Positions 8,691-17,575 are shown, counted from the first letter of the stretch. The stretch is DNA of 64,000 bases from Candidatus Thermochlorobacteriaceae bacterium (GCA_029263855.1 JAJUFC010000010.1:1-64000); one strand, 5' to 3'. Notes: a model not told the origin generated them from the letters alone. Numbers and translations: made by a program.

Positions 8691-9599
8691 TCATGACAAT
8701 AGTGGAGCGTCATTGGGCATTTGCGTGATTTCCATAAATGCTTCCTCGAGCGTCTTCTTTTGCAACGAGAGATGCGACAAATACGTGCCCTTTTCGGCAA
8801 GGAATTGATTGAGTGCGGCAAGATTATCGGTTTGCAGTTCAACTAAGAGTCCGTCGCCTTCGTCTGTTACGGAAATCGTTTCGGGGTAAGTTTTTAGGAT
8901 TGCATTCAAGGCTTCGAGGTTCTCGGCTTTCAGGCGTGCAAGCGGGTTTCGGCTGATGAGTTCCTTCACTTTGCCACTTTTAAGCAACTTTCCGTTTTTA
9001 ATCACCGCTACGTGCGAGCAGACTTGCTCGACTTCGCTCAAAAGATGGCTTGAAAGGAAAATGGTTTTGCCTTCGTCAGCAAGGCGTTTGATGATTTGGC
9101 GCACATCGCGGATTCCGTCGGGGTCTAAGCCGTTGGTGGGTTCATCTAAAATGACGAGGTCGGGGTTGGAAAGCGTTGCGGAGGCAATCGCCAGTCGCTG
9201 TTTCATGCCAAGCGAGTAGGTTCGGAAGGGGCTATTGGCTCTTGCCGATAACTCCACGAGTTTGAGCGCGCTCTGAATTTGGGCGTCCGATGCACGTTTG
9301 ATTTTCGCTACGATTTTCAAGTTATCCAAGCCGCTCAAATAAGGATAAAAGTTTGGTGTCTCGAGCGTTGCGCCCGTGTTCAGCCGCGCCGAATCCAAGT
9401 CGTCGCTCTCAAAGAGTTTAATCATGCCGCTCGTTTTATTGATGATGCCGAGAAGCAGTCCTATCGTTGTGGTTTTGCCGCTTCCGTTCGGACCTAAAAA
9501 ACCGAAGACTTGACCTCGCTCAACGGTGAATGAAATATTGTCGACGGCTTTTTTCGTGCCGTAGTGCTTGCTCAGGTTTATGACCTCGATAATCGTCAT
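8691..9599 (-). CDS. ABC transporter ATP-binding protein (CcmA/DrrA-like)
   Basis: A 302-residue nucleotide-binding subunit. Walker A GPNGSGKT is at about residues 36-43, the signature YSLGMKQ at about 128-134, Walker B VILDEP at about 149-154, and the switch histidine in SSHLLSEVEQ. The extra C-terminal 80 residues are typical of exporters of the ABC-2 group (drug, polysaccharide or gliding-type transporters). No permease gene is next to it, which is unusual, so the substrate cannot be inferred. It starts 4 bases downstream of a cyclophilin stop and is probably co-transcribed with the two cyclophilin genes. Confidence 0.85.
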   Translation of the reverse strand: MTIIEVINLSKHYGTKKAVDNISFTVERGQVFGFLGPNGSGKTTTIGLLLGIINKTSGMIKLFESDDLDSARLNTGATLETPNFYPYLSGLDNLKIVAKIKRASDAQIQSALKLVELSARANSPFRTYSLGMKQRLAIASATLSNPDLVILDEPTNGLDPDGIRDVRQIIKRLADEGKTIFLSSHLLSEVEQVCSHVAVIKNGKLLKSGKVKELISRNPLARLKAENLEALNAILKTYPETISVTDEGDGLLVELQTDNLAALNQFLAEKGTYLSHLSLQKKTLEEAFMEITQMPNDAPLLS

Positions 9600-9602
9600 G
9601 GC

Positions 9603-10097
9603 TTAGGCGACTTTGACGGTAATCTTCATCGTAATAGGCTCAATGGGGTTATCGCGCGAGTCGCGTTTAACAAGCGAAATTTTATCTGCCACGTCCATTC
9701 CATCAATCACTCTTCCGAAAACGGTGTAGCCTGCTTGCGCCGAATCGAGAAAATCATTATCAGCAACGTTGATGTAGAATTGACTGCCCGACGAGGCTTT
9801 GGCAGGATTGCCGTCACGCGCCGCCGCAAGCGTGCCGCGTTTATTTTTATGCTTGAACTCAGCAGGAATGCGCTCCGTCGGTCCGCCTGTGCCGTGCAGG
9901 TGTCGCTTGGATTGGTCGCGCGAAAGTGGGTCGCCGCCTTGAATCATGAAGCCGGGAATCACACGGTGAAACGTGATGCCGTCGTAATACTTTTCATGGA
10001 CGAGCTTTTTGAAGTTATCGCGATGAAGCGGCGTGTCGTCAAAGAGTTCAATCGTGATGTTGCCGTGCGGCGTTTCAATTAAAAATTGGTCAGGCAT
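9603..10097 (-). CDS. Cyclophilin-type peptidyl-prolyl cis-trans isomerase (cytoplasmic)
   Basis: A 164-residue single-domain cyclophilin that speeds cis-trans isomerisation of X-Pro bonds. Conserved pieces are TFHRVIPGFMIQGGD (the active-site Arg in FHRV), SSGSQFYINVADN and YTVFGRVIDGMDV. No signal peptide is seen, so it should act in the cytoplasm. It belongs to a leftward run: TPR membrane protein, lipoprotein cyclophilin, this gene, ABC ATPase, with gaps of 14, 41 and 3 bases. It is clearly paralogous to the lipoprotein cyclophilin just upstream. Confidence 0.92.
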   Translation of the reverse strand: MPDQFLIETPHGNITIELFDDTPLHRDNFKKLVHEKYYDGITFHRVIPGFMIQGGDPLSRDQSKRHLHGTGGPTERIPAEFKHKNKRGTLAAARDGNPAKASSGSQFYINVADNDFLDSAQAGYTVFGRVIDGMDVADKISLVKRDSRDNPIEPITMKITVKVA

Positions 10098-10138
10098 GGT
10101 GTTGATGTTTAGTTTGAGAAAATAAACTTGGTTTTGGC

Positions 10139-10726
10139 TTACTCAATAAGTTTGAATTTCAGTTCGATGTGTGCATATGGAATGTTCATTCCGTCGCGTG
10201 GCAATTTCTCGAATTTATCGACAACGTCCATTCCGTCAATCACTTTTCCGAAAACCGTATATTTGCCGTTGTAGCTACGATTGTCGTTGAGATTGATAAA
10301 AAATTGACTGCCCGATGATTCGCGTTTCGGATTGACATCATCATCGAAGCGTGCGGCGGCAACGGTGCCACGCTTGTGTGAGTGTTTGATTTCGGCGGGA
10401 ATGGATTTCGGCGGAAGCGTGTCTAAGGCGGGGTTCGGCTTTTCGCGATATTCCGCGCCGCCCGTTTGAATCACAAAGCCGGGCACAATCCGATGAAACC
10501 AAAGCCCGTCGTAATAACCTGCTTTGACCAATCGCACGAAATTATCGCGATGAAGCGGCGTATCGTCAAAGAGCTCGATGAGAATGCTTCCTTGTGAAGA
10601 TTCAATAAGGACACGAGGTTTTGCCGAAAGCGAATCCGCCGTTTGAGACATTTTCGCTCGTTGCGCTTCACACCCAAACAAAAAGAGGAATAGGCAACTG
10701 GCGGCATAAAGCGCAACAAACGGCAT
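10139..10726 (-). CDS. Lipoprotein cyclophilin-type peptidyl-prolyl isomerase
   Basis: A 195-residue cyclophilin preceded by a lipoprotein signal (LFLFLFGC, lipobox Cys at about residue 19), so it should be anchored to a membrane facing the periplasm. The catalytic domain shows WFHRIVPGFVIQTGG, SSGSQFFINLNDN and YTVFGKVIDGMDV. The ATG at 10726 was chosen because it starts directly at the signal peptide; a longer open frame upstream encodes basic low-complexity sequence antisense-like to the TPR gene and overlaps it. A tandem duplication with the cytoplasmic paralogue downstream is likely. Confidence 0.88.
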   Translation of the reverse strand: MPFVALYAASCLFLFLFGCEAQRAKMSQTADSLSAKPRVLIESSQGSILIELFDDTPLHRDNFVRLVKAGYYDGLWFHRIVPGFVIQTGGAEYREKPNPALDTLPPKSIPAEIKHSHKRGTVAAARFDDDVNPKRESSGSQFFINLNDNRSYNGKYTVFGKVIDGMDVVDKFEKLPRDGMNIPYAHIELKFKLIE

Positions 10727-10740
10727 AGAATTTAGCGCAA

Positions 10741-11400
10741 TTATTTTTTCAAGCGCGCAATAATTTGCTCCGCACTTCGGGCGACGGCTGACTGAGGATG
10801 CTCCTTTTTCAACTTTTCGTAGACGGCGAGCGCGTCGCTTTTTTCGCCTGCCAATTCGAAGTTGCGTCCCGCATTTTCCAAGTAAATCGGCGTGATGGCA
10901 TCGTTTCGAACCGCGTCTGCCGCACGACGAAAGAGTTGAGCCGCTTTCTTGTATTCTTTCTTTTGTTCGTAGCATGCCGCTTCACCCGCCAACGCCGAGC
11001 CTTTCACAAGCGGCGAAGAACTTGAAACGCCTTCAAATGCTTTTTGCGCCTCGTCATAATTGCGAAGTTGGAAGTAAGCATTCGCCAAGTAAAGTTTCGC
11101 TTGCTCACCTGACGGCGTGCCCGAGTAAGTTTTCGCAATCTCTTTCAGACCGACTGCCGTGCTATCGCCTTCAATCGCGCCGCTGTAATTGCCTGCTTCA
11201 TATCGCTTGATGATGCTTTCCAACTTGCCTGTGGCTTCTTGATTTTTGGCATCTTGTTGCTGATTCCAAAAAAATGCGCCGACGCTTGCCAAAAGAATCG
11301 CACCCAATACGCTTAAAACTGTCGTGCGATTTTTCTCGAAGAAATCCGTTGCCTGAAAAAAGAGTTCGGTAAAAATATCCGATTTAGTTGTGCTTGCCAT
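10741..11400 (-). CDS. Membrane-anchored TPR protein (YfgM-like)
   Basis: A 219-residue protein with a short cytoplasmic N-terminus, one membrane helix (about residues 26-44, VLSVLGAILLASVGAFFW) and a periplasmic part of tetratricopeptide-like repeats (AKLYLANAYFQLRNYDEAQKA, GEKSDALAVYEKL). The arrangement is that of the YfgM/AncTPR family, which assists envelope proteostasis near SecYEG. The neighbouring lipoprotein cyclophilin fits a role in envelope folding. The ATG at 11400 is chosen; the longer frame runs into the clpC terminator. A TATTTTCG element at 11434-11441 could be the -7 box of this operon. Confidence 0.75.
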   Translation of the reverse strand: MASTTKSDIFTELFFQATDFFEKNRTTVLSVLGAILLASVGAFFWNQQQDAKNQEATGKLESIIKRYEAGNYSGAIEGDSTAVGLKEIAKTYSGTPSGEQAKLYLANAYFQLRNYDEAQKAFEGVSSSSPLVKGSALAGEAACYEQKKEYKKAAQLFRRAADAVRNDAITPIYLENAGRNFELAGEKSDALAVYEKLKKEHPQSAVARSAEQIIARLKK

Positions 11401-11488
11401 TGTTTGCTGTTGCTTTATGAAAAAATTGGGACGCGAAAATACGAAATCGCATTGGAATTTCTGAATCTTATCTAATCGCCCCAAAACA

Positions 11489-11516
11489 AAAAGAGCCTGC
11501 ACGAAACAGGCTCTTT
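11489..11516 (-). terminator. Intrinsic terminator of clpC
   Basis: On the minus strand AAAGAGCCTG (complement of 11507-11516) pairs with CAGGCTCTTT and is followed by TTGTTTTG. It lies about 20 bases after the clpC stop codon. The hairpin is symmetrical, but the T-run is best on the minus strand. Confidence 0.8.
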
Positions 11517-11534
11517 TGCGAGTTCGCTTGCATC

Positions 11535-14084
11535 TTACTTTTGCAGTTCAATTTCACTCGAGGCGGTTGCGCTTGTGGCAGTTGCTACGGTAAAGGTCAA
11601 TTTGCCTTCATTTGCATCGTAGCCGACTTTCACCGCTCCGCCTTCTTTGAGATTGGCGCGCAGAATTTCTTCAGCAAGCGGCTCTTCCAAATGCTTCTGA
11701 ATTGCTCGGCGAAGCGGACGTGCGCCGTATTGAACGTCGTAGCCCTTATCGGCAAGAAATTCTTTGACTTCGTCAGAAATTTCCACTTTAATGTCAAGCG
11801 CTTTGAATCGCTCGTTCAATCCCGCCAGCATAACATCAACGATTTGTGTGATGTGCTTGCGCTCGAGTTGATGGAAGATGACAACGTCGTCGAGGCGATT
11901 GAGAAACTCAGGGCTAAAAACGCGCTTCAATGCTTCTTGAATCGTGGATTTGATTCTGCCGTAATTTTCGGTTTCATCACTCACGGTGAATCCTATGCCT
12001 TTGGCTTTGCGCTCAATATCACGCACGCCAATGTTTGAGGTCATGATGATGACCGTGTTTTTGAAATCAACACGGCGCCCTTGTGAGTCGGTCAGAATGC
12101 CGTCATCTAAGACTTGCAGCAGCATATTGAAGACTTCGGGGTGCGCCTTCTCGATTTCATCAAGCAAAATCACGCTATAGGGCTTGCGGCGCACTTTTTC
12201 GGTGAGTTCTCCGCCTTCTTCAAAGCCGACATAGCCGGGTGGCGCGCCCACCAATCTCGAAACGCTGAACCGCTCCATAAATTCGGACATATCCACGCGA
12301 ATGAGCGCGTCTTCGCTGTCGAACATCGTCTTTGCAAGGGCTTTGGCGAGTTCGGTTTTGCCGACGCCCGTCGGACCCAAGAAGATGAACGAGCCAATCG
12401 GACGATTCGGGTCTTTGATACCCGCCCGCGTGCGTCGGATTGACTTCGCCAACTTCTCAATGGCTTCATCTTGCCCAATCACCCGTGCTTTGAGTGCTTG
12501 CTCGAGCTCAAGCAATTTTTGTGATTCCGCCGCGCCGACTTTCGTTACAGGCACGCCCGTCATCATTGAAACAACGGTTGCAATCGTCTCTTCATTGACT
12601 TCATAAATTTCGTCAGAAGATTCCAGCCATTTCTTTTGCGCGTCTTTGAGTTTATTCTCTAACTTTTGCTGCTCGTCGCGCAGTCGCGCCGCTTCTTCGA
12701 ACTTTTGCGCTTTGATGAGTTCGGCTTTCTGCTTTTTGATTTCTTCCAACTTTTGTTCGGCTTCAACAACGTCTTCGGGCACTTTGACATTTGCCAATCG
12801 CACGCGGCTTCCAGCTTCGTCGAGCACATCGATTGCCTTGTCGGGAAATTGACGGTCGGAAATATATCGGTCGGCAAGGCGCACGATGGCTTGGATTGCT
12901 TCTTTGGTATAGCGAACGCCATGATGCGCTTCGTATTTATTTTTGATGCTGTTGAGAATCTCGAGCGTTTCTTCGATGCTTGGCGATTCGACCATGATTT
13001 TTTGGAATCGGCGTTCGAGCGCGCCATCTTTTTCAATCGACTCGCGATATTCGTCGAGCGTGGTTGCGCCAATGCACTGCACCTCGCCACGCGCAAGCGC
13101 AGGTTTGAAGATATTTGCCGCGTCCATTGAGCCGGGCGAACTTCCTGCGCCAACAATCGTGTGCAGTTCATCAATGAACAAAATCACATCTTTGGCAACG
13201 GCCAGCTCTTTGAGAAGTGCGGTCATGCGTTCTTCAAATTGTCCGCGAAACTTCGTGCCTGCGACCATGCTCGTCAGGTCGAGCGCAATAACGCGCTTTC
13301 CAAACAAGACGGGCGAAACTTTGCGCTGAATGATTCGGAGCGCAAGCCCTTCGGCGATAGCCGTTTTGCCAACGCCCGGTTCTCCGATTAGAACAGGATT
13401 ATTTTTCTTGCGGCGAGAGAGCACTTGTGCCACACGCTCGATTTCTTTTTCGCGCCCAATAACAGGGTCAAGTTTGCCTTCTTGTGCGAGTTTGGTTAAA
13501 TCGCGCCCGAAGAAATCCAGAACGGGCGTTTTAGATTTTGGATTTGACGACTGCGCTGAACCGCGTTGCGTATCGCGTCGCGAGGGTTGCTCTTGCGGCG
13601 GAATGCTTCCCGCTTCGGCAAGGTCGCCTTCTCCCGATTCGCTTTGCTGTTCGCGAGGCGCGCTGCCCATCACTTCATTTTTGACATCATCATATTGAAT
13701 TTCATACATGCTCAATACTTGCGCCGCTAAATTCTGTGAATCGGAAAGCAGTGCAAGCAAGAGATGTTCCGTATCAATCACCGATGACTTTGTGCCTTTG
13801 GCTTCAATGTAAGTGCGCTTCAAGACCATTTCCGCCTGCTTGGTGAGCGGAATGTTCCCAAACGGCGGCAAGCCTGCGGTCGGCGGCGCGTTTTGCTCGA
13901 TGGCTTTGCGCAGGTCGTCAAGGTCGACTCCAAATCCAACGAGAATGGTTGCGGCGTTGCTTCTATCGTGAAGCAATCCTAAAAGCAGATGCTCGGTTCC
14001 AATGTAATCGTGCCCAAGCCGTATGGCTTCGGCGCGGCTATGTCTGAGAGCAGATTGCGCGTCGGCAGAAAAATTTGCGTCCAT
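11535..14084 (-). CDS. clpC: ATP-dependent Clp protease ATP-binding subunit ClpC
   Basis: An 849-residue class I Hsp100 unfoldase that threads substrates into ClpP. Order: two N-terminal Clp repeats (about 1-145), a flexible linker rich in Gln/Ser/Pro, AAA+ domain 1 with Walker A GEPGVGKT and Walker [11 protein letters not shown], a middle domain with a UVR-type segment (about 420-470, [14 protein letters not shown]) that identifies ClpC rather than ClpB, and AAA+ domain 2 with GPTGVGKTE and [13 protein letters not shown]. The C-terminal part contains [10 protein letters not shown]. It is transcribed alone, bounded by its own terminator; clpP is not nearby. The upstream region is AT-rich. Confidence 0.96.
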   Translation of the reverse strand: MDANFSADAQSALRHSRAEAIRLGHDYIGTEHLLLGLLHDRSNAATILVGFGVDLDDLRKAIEQNAPPTAGLPPFGNIPLTKQAEMVLKRTYIEAKGTKSSVIDTEHLLLALLSDSQNLAAQVLSMYEIQYDDVKNEVMGSAPREQQSESGEGDLAEAGSIPPQEQPSRRDTQRGSAQSSNPKSKTPVLDFFGRDLTKLAQEGKLDPVIGREKEIERVAQVLSRRKKNNPVLIGEPGVGKTAIAEGLALRIIQRKVSPVLFGKRVIALDLTSMVAGTKFRGQFEERMTALLKELAVAKDVILFIDELHTIVGAGSSPGSMDAANIFKPALARGEVQCIGATTLDEYRESIEKDGALERRFQKIMVESPSIEETLEILNSIKNKYEAHHGVRYTKEAIQAIVRLADRYISDRQFPDKAIDVLDEAGSRVRLANVKVPEDVVEAEQKLEEIKKQKAELIKAQKFEEAARLRDEQQKLENKLKDAQKKWLESSDEIYEVNEETIATVVSMMTGVPVTKVGAAESQKLLELEQALKARVIGQDEAIEKLAKSIRRTRAGIKDPNRPIGSFIFLGPTGVGKTELAKALAKTMFDSEDALIRVDMSEFMERFSVSRLVGAPPGYVGFEEGGELTEKVRRKPYSVILLDEIEKAHPEVFNMLLQVLDDGILTDSQGRRVDFKNTVIIMTSNIGVRDIERKAKGIGFTVSDETENYGRIKSTIQEALKRVFSPEFLNRLDDVVIFHQLERKHITQIVDVMLAGLNERFKALDIKVEISDEVKEFLADKGYDVQYGARPLRRAIQKHLEEPLAEEILRANLKEGGAVKVGYDANEGKLTFTVATATSATASSEIELQK

Positions 14085-14351
14085 TATACTCTATGAGGTT
14101 GAATTGTTGAAAACTGATTGATTTTAATAGACTGTCTCTGATTTCGTTTTGCATTGAGACTGCATTTGAACCCAATGAATTTGATTCAACAGCATTTGAC
14201 TTAAATACTCAAAAAAAAGTCAAACTTTGTGCCAAGTTTATATTTTATCCCAAATTATCCGCTTTTAATCTCCTCAATTCCTCTGAATCACTGGTTGTGA
14301 ATAACTATACGCACAAATCGCGAAAAGCGTTTTCCTTATAGGGCATATTTT
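14085..14351. other. AT-rich upstream region of clpC
   Basis: No gene is seen. The sequence is clearly more AT-rich than its surroundings and must contain the leftward clpC promoter, but no confident match to the TTTG/TAnnTTTG pattern was found. No CIRCE-type inverted repeat (TTAGCACTC/GAGTGCTAA) is present, so HrcA control is not suggested. Confidence 0.4.
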
Positions 14352-14459
14352 TTAGGCTTCGGCGGCAACAGCCGTGCATTTTGTCAAGCATGTTGTCGCT
14401 ATGGCTGACTTGCGGTTGACTTTATGACCGACTGGCACGAGAACGGGAGCAACCTGCAT
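14352..14459 (-). CDS. Possible 35-residue peptide gene
   Basis: A short open frame from an ATG at 14459, preceded by AAGGGT on the coding strand. The product begins MQVAPVLVPVGHK and ends in a Thr/Cys/Ala-rich tail (TTCLTKCTAVAAEA). It lies just past the tRNA-cluster terminator on the same strand, so it would need its own promoter. I do not recognise it. It could be a chance frame; there are no modification enzymes nearby that would make it a ribosomal peptide precursor. Confidence 0.2.
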   Translation of the reverse strand: MQVAPVLVPVGHKVNRKSAIATTCLTKCTAVAAEA

Positions 14460-14499
14460 ACCCTTGAAGTTCGAATCTTTAAAGTTCGACACAAAATAA

Positions 14500-14527
14500 A
14501 AAAGCCTTGTCGTGCAACAAGGCTTTT
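14500..14527 (-). terminator. Intrinsic terminator of the tRNA cluster
   Basis: AAAAGCCTTGT and ACAAGGCTTTT form an 11-base stem with a short loop; on the minus strand it is followed by TTTTTTATTTTG. It lies 28 bases beyond the 3' end of tRNA-Glu, the last gene of the leftward tRNA cluster. Confidence 0.85.
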
Positions 14528-14555
14528 GGCGATATTTAATCGTAATGTGATGTTG

Positions 14556-14627
14556 TGACCCCAACGAGATTCGAACTCGTCCCGCTTCCTTGAAAGGGAA
14601 GTGACCTAACCACTAGTCGATGGGGCC
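14556..14627 (-). tRNA. tRNA-Glu (anticodon UUC)
   Basis: A 72-base cloverleaf: acceptor GGCCCCA with TGGGGTC, anticodon loop CTTTCAA giving UUC, T loop TTCGAAT, discriminator A. CCA is not encoded. It is last in the order Pro, Arg, His, Glu and has its own promoter. In phototrophs charged tRNA-Glu also feeds tetrapyrrole synthesis through HemA, whose gene is in this window. Confidence 0.95.
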
Positions 14628-14686
14628 AGATAAACTCGGCTGAACAGCTTGATTGCAAAGAACAAACCATTTTCAAAACAAGGGCG

Positions 14687-14716
14687 CAAAGATACGAAAC
14701 TTTACCAAACTTCAAA
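14687..14716 (-). promoter_or_regulatory. Promoter of tRNA-Glu (Bacteroidota type)
   Basis: On the minus strand TTTG (14713-14716) is followed after 18 bases by TATCTTTG (14687-14694), an exact fit to TTTG-N17-23-TAnnTTTG. It lies about 60 bases upstream of the mature tRNA-Glu, inside the gap after tRNA-His, so tRNA-Glu can be transcribed independently. Confidence 0.7.
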
Positions 14717-14764
14717 TACCGTTGCCGTTTTTTCTCAAACAATTTTGAGACTGTGGAAACTTTG

Positions 14765-14838
14765 GGTGAAAGACGGGATTCGAACCCGCGACCTCCTGAG
14801 CCACAATCAGGCGCTCTAACCGACTGAGCTACAATCAC
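14765..14838 (-). tRNA. tRNA-His (anticodon GUG) with a mismatched acceptor stem
   Basis: The anticodon loop TTGTGGC gives GUG; the D arm, anticodon stem (CCTGA/TCAGG), T arm (GCGGG/CCCGT) and T loop TTCGAAT are intact, and a G at 14839 could serve as the extra G-1 opposite C73. The acceptor strands are GTGATTG and CTTTCAC, which leaves U5-U68 and U6-U67 unpaired; GTGAAAG would have paired fully. This is odd in an otherwise good tRNA. Confidence 0.85.
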
Positions 14839-14903
14839 CATTGTAAAACTTTCAAATTTCAAAGAGCTTTTCGTCCAAATCCTCCAAACCCGTTTACTAC
14901 TCG

Positions 14904-14977
14904 CGTGCCTGACTGGAATCGAACCAGTGACCCACAGCTTAGAAGGCTGTTGCTCTATCCAACTGAGCTACAGGCAC
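14904..14977 (-). tRNA. tRNA-Arg (anticodon UCU)
   Basis: A 74-base cloverleaf with perfectly paired acceptor GTGCCTG/CAGGCAC, discriminator G, and anticodon loop CTTCTAA giving UCU, which reads AGA/AGG. T loop TTCGATT. CCA is not encoded. Confidence 0.95.
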
Positions 14978-14980
14978 AGG

Positions 14981-15032
14981 CTTAATCCGATACCTTAATC
15001 CGATACCTTAATCCGATACCTTGATCTGATAC
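14981..15032. repeat. Four tandem copies of a 13-base unit
   Basis: CTTAATCCGATAC is repeated three times exactly (14981-15019) and a fourth time with two changes (CTTGATCTGATAC, 15020-15032). It fills the spacer between tRNA-Pro and tRNA-Arg and would be in the precursor transcript. Confidence 0.9.
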
Positions 15033-15063
15033 TTGCGTGCCGCAGCCTTATCGGCGACTTTTG

Positions 15064-15136
15064 TCGGGGTGGCGAGACTCGAACTCGCGACCTTCTGCAC
15101 CCAAAACAGACACGCTACCAGCTGCGCTACACCCCG
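15064..15136 (-). tRNA. tRNA-Pro (anticodon UGG)
   Basis: A 73-base cloverleaf with acceptor CGGGGTG/CACCCCG fully paired, discriminator A, anticodon loop TTTTGGG giving UGG, T loop TTCGAGT. It is the first gene of the leftward tRNA cluster and lies just downstream of carA. Confidence 0.95.
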
Positions 15137-15173
15137 AACCTCACGACGCATATTGCGTGATTCAAAAAGGACG

Positions 15174-15205
15174 CAAATATACGGCGCATTGTTTCTTTTT
15201 GCAAG
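15174..15205 (-). promoter_or_regulatory. Promoter of the tRNA cluster
   Basis: On the minus strand CTTG (15202-15205) is followed after 20 bases by TATATTTG (15174-15181), the Bacteroidota form. It sits between the carA stop and tRNA-Pro, 38 bases before the mature tRNA. Confidence 0.65.
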
Positions 15206-15212
15206 TTCTGCT

Positions 15213-16313
15213 TCAAGATTTGTATTGCGCCATCAACGCGGCGAACTCATCAAATAAGTAATGCGAATCGTGCGGACCGGGCGATGCCTCGGGGTGATAC
15301 TGCACGCAGAAAATCGGCAGTTTCTTGTGCCGAAATCCCTCGACGGTTTGGTCGTAAAGGTTGAGGTGCGTCAGTTCTAAATGCTTCGGCAAGGTTTTTG
15401 GATTGACGGCAAAGCCATGATTTTGCGCCGTGATTTCAATTTTTCCCGTCAGCAAATTCTTGACAGGGTGATTGCCGCCATGATGTCCGAATTTCAGTTT
15501 GTAGGTCTCCGCGCCCAATGCCAACGAGAGCAGTTGATGCCCTAAGCAAATTCCAAATATCGGGATTTCTCGTCCCGCTTTCTTCGGGTTGGCAAGCAGT
15601 TTGATGGCTTCAATGGCGTATCCAACGGCTTCGGGGTCGCCCGGTCCGTTTGAAAGAAAAATCCCGTCGGGCTTCATGCGCAGGACTTCTTCGGCAGGCG
15701 TTTGCGCGGGTACTACCGTTACTTCACAGCCCGATTGCACCAGCATTCGCAAGATATTTTCCTTCATGCCAAAGTCAAATGCAACGACGCGGTAGATTGG
15801 CGCATCGCCTTTCACTGTAAAGGTTTTTCCGCGCGTTACCACGCGGGCTAAATCTTGCCCATTCATTTTCGGAACGGCTTGCGCTTTCTCAATGAGTTTG
15901 GCAATGTCCGTTTCGGTTGAGATAACGCCTTGCATTGCGCCTTGCTCACGAAGCATCCTCACCAATCGGCGCGTATCAATTCCGCCAATGCCCATCACGC
16001 CTTGCGCGTTGAGGTATTCGTCCAATCCAAATTCTGCTTCAAAGTTGCTGTAAAGTTCCGAGAGTTCTCCGACAATAAAGCCTGATGCCGACACTTGTTC
16101 CGATTCTCGGTCGCGCATATTTGCGCCGTAGTTTCCGATGAGCGGGTAGGTCATGCAGACCATCTGTCCTTTGTAGGACGGGTCCGTTAGAATTTCTTGA
16201 TAGCCCGTGTGTGAGGTATTGAACACCACTTCGCCTTCTGCCTCGCCGATGCGTCCGAAGGCGACACCTTCAAAGAGCGAGCCGTTCTCGAGAACGAGCC
16301 TTGCTTTGGTCAT
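15213..16313 (-). CDS. carA: Carbamoyl-phosphate synthase small subunit
   Basis: A 366-residue glutamine amidotransferase subunit that hydrolyses glutamine and passes ammonia to CarB for carbamoyl phosphate used in pyrimidine and arginine synthesis. The N-terminal CPSase domain shows [13 protein letters not shown] and [17 protein letters not shown]; the class I GATase domain has the nucleophile Cys in [10 protein letters not shown], the motif [11 protein letters not shown], and the His/Glu pair in [12 protein letters not shown]. Length is normal. It is preceded by yajC on the same strand, 28 bases away; carB is not adjacent. Confidence 0.97.
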   Translation of the reverse strand: MTKARLVLENGSLFEGVAFGRIGEAEGEVVFNTSHTGYQEILTDPSYKGQMVCMTYPLIGNYGANMRDRESEQVSASGFIVGELSELYSNFEAEFGLDEYLNAQGVMGIGGIDTRRLVRMLREQGAMQGVISTETDIAKLIEKAQAVPKMNGQDLARVVTRGKTFTVKGDAPIYRVVAFDFGMKENILRMLVQSGCEVTVVPAQTPAEEVLRMKPDGIFLSNGPGDPEAVGYAIEAIKLLANPKKAGREIPIFGICLGHQLLSLALGAETYKLKFGHHGGNHPVKNLLTGKIEITAQNHGFAVNPKTLPKHLELTHLNLYDQTVEGFRHKKLPIFCVQYHPEASPGPHDSHYLFDEFAALMAQYKS

Positions 16314-16341
16314 GAGTTGATATGGTGGGTTGATATGAATT

Positions 16342-16701
16342 TTATGCTGATTCTAATTTTTCACCGGCTTCCGATTTTTCAACGGTTGAGATTGCGGAGC
16401 GGTCGAAGCGAAGTTTCACGCCGCCCGCATCGATGAGCACGGTTTTCTTTTCTGAATTGATTTCCAAGACCGTGCCGTGCAAGCCGCCGATGGTTACCAC
16501 TCGGTCGCCTTTTTTCAGCGCATCTAAGACTTTTTCGCGCTCTTTTTGTTTCTTTTGTTGGGGACGAATCATAAAGAAATAAAACACGGCGATAATCAGC
16601 ACGAAGGGAATCAGTTGCACGAGGGGATTGGGTTCTGCGCCTCCTTCAGACGGCGGTGGCGCAAAGAAAAATAGACTTGTGAGAAAATTGAGCAGAATCA
16701 T
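16342..16701 (-). CDS. yajC: Preprotein translocase subunit YajC
   Basis: A 119-residue single-span membrane protein of the SecDF-YajC complex. After a hydrophobic N-terminus comes the membrane helix ([19 protein letters not shown]) directly followed by the family motif RPQQKKQKE, then [16 protein letters not shown]. The ATG at 16701 is used; upstream in-frame ATG at 16776 would add a basic, unconserved extension. The first hydrophobic stretch with Pro-rich spacer (APPPSEGG) is an additional N-terminal segment seen in some families. Confidence 0.92.
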   Translation of the reverse strand: MILLNFLTSLFFFAPPPSEGGAEPNPLVQLIPFVLIIAVFYFFMIRPQQKKQKEREKVLDALKKGDRVVTIGGLHGTVLEINSEKKTVLIDAGGVKLRFDRSAISTVEKSEAGEKLESA

Positions 16702-16839
16702 ATTCAAAAATGTTTTGTTAAAAATGCGCGTGAAGATACGGCTTTTGTCAGGGCTTTTCAATGCACAAGAAAACATTTGCCGCTATCCTCTGAAACTTTC
16801 TTCTTAATTTGGCAACGCTTTTAATCATCACTTTTATCA

Positions 16840-17529
16840 ATGGGCGCACTGATTGGACTTTTCATCATCTCGCTTTGGCTCTTTCACCTCGTTTATCTTT
16901 TGTTCAACGAGTCGCTCACGCTCTCGACGCCAATGAGTTATGTTCACTTAGCCCTTCAAGGCTATTTGACGACAGGGCTTTTCATCACCGCGCACGACGC
17001 GATGCACGGCACCGTCAGCCGTGTTCGGTGGCTCAACCATGCGATTGGCTTCGTGGCTTGTTTTCTTTTTGCGGCGATGAGCTACAAGCGTTTGCGTCTT
17101 AATCACTTCAAGCACCATGAGGCTCCCGCTTCTGAAACCGACCCCGACTTCAATGTGCACTCGCAAAACTTCTTTGTTTGGTTTGGCTCGTTTATTTGGC
17201 GATATAAGACTTGGGCGCAAATCGTCGTGATGGCGAGCCTTTACAACCTCTTTGAGTATGGGCTGGGGATTCCTGAAATGCGCATTTGGCTCTTTTGGGT
17301 GTTGCCGTGCATTTGGGGCGCGTTGCAACTGTTTTATTTCGGCACTTATCTGCCGCACCGTTTGCCACAAACGCCCGATATGACACCACACAGCGCACGC
17401 TCACAAACGCGCAACCATCCTTGGGCAATGCTTTCATGTTACTTTTTTGGCTACCACTGGGAGCATCATCACTCCCCGAAAACAGAATGGTGGAATCTTT
17501 GGAAAATTAAGGACGAACTTGTAAGATAA
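16840..17529 (+). CDS. CrtW-like carotenoid 4-ketolase / fatty acid desaturase family
   Basis: A 229-residue membrane di-iron enzyme. Three histidine boxes are visible: HDAMHG (about residues 52-57), HFKHH (about 90-94) and HWEHHHSP (about 207-214) followed by WWNLWKIK, the arrangement of bacterial beta-carotene ketolases of the CrtW type, which place a keto group on the 4-position of a beta-ionone ring using oxygen. Hydrophobic helices flank the boxes. A plain fatty acid desaturase or hydroxylase is the alternative; the GYHWEHH form and short length favour CrtW. It is followed by yqgE; no other carotenoid gene is adjacent. Confidence 0.75.
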   Translation: MGALIGLFIISLWLFHLVYLLFNESLTLSTPMSYVHLALQGYLTTGLFITAHDAMHGTVSRVRWLNHAIGFVACFLFAAMSYKRLRLNHFKHHEAPASETDPDFNVHSQNFFVWFGSFIWRYKTWAQIVVMASLYNLFEYGLGIPEMRIWLFWVLPCIWGALQLFYFGTYLPHRLPQTPDMTPHSARSQTRNHPWAMLSCYFFGYHWEHHHSPKTEWWNLWKIKDELVR

Positions 17530-17575
17530 GCAGATACTTGAACACGCATCTTAGACGACCTAAACTTCTCTACTG

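Noticed and set aside
10727-10975. Long N-terminal extension of the lipoprotein cyclophilin
   Set aside because: It overlaps the TPR gene, is basic low-complexity sequence, and would destroy the lipoprotein signal at 10726.
14981-15032. CRISPR array
   Set aside because: The 13-base units are directly adjacent with no spacers, and no cas gene is present.
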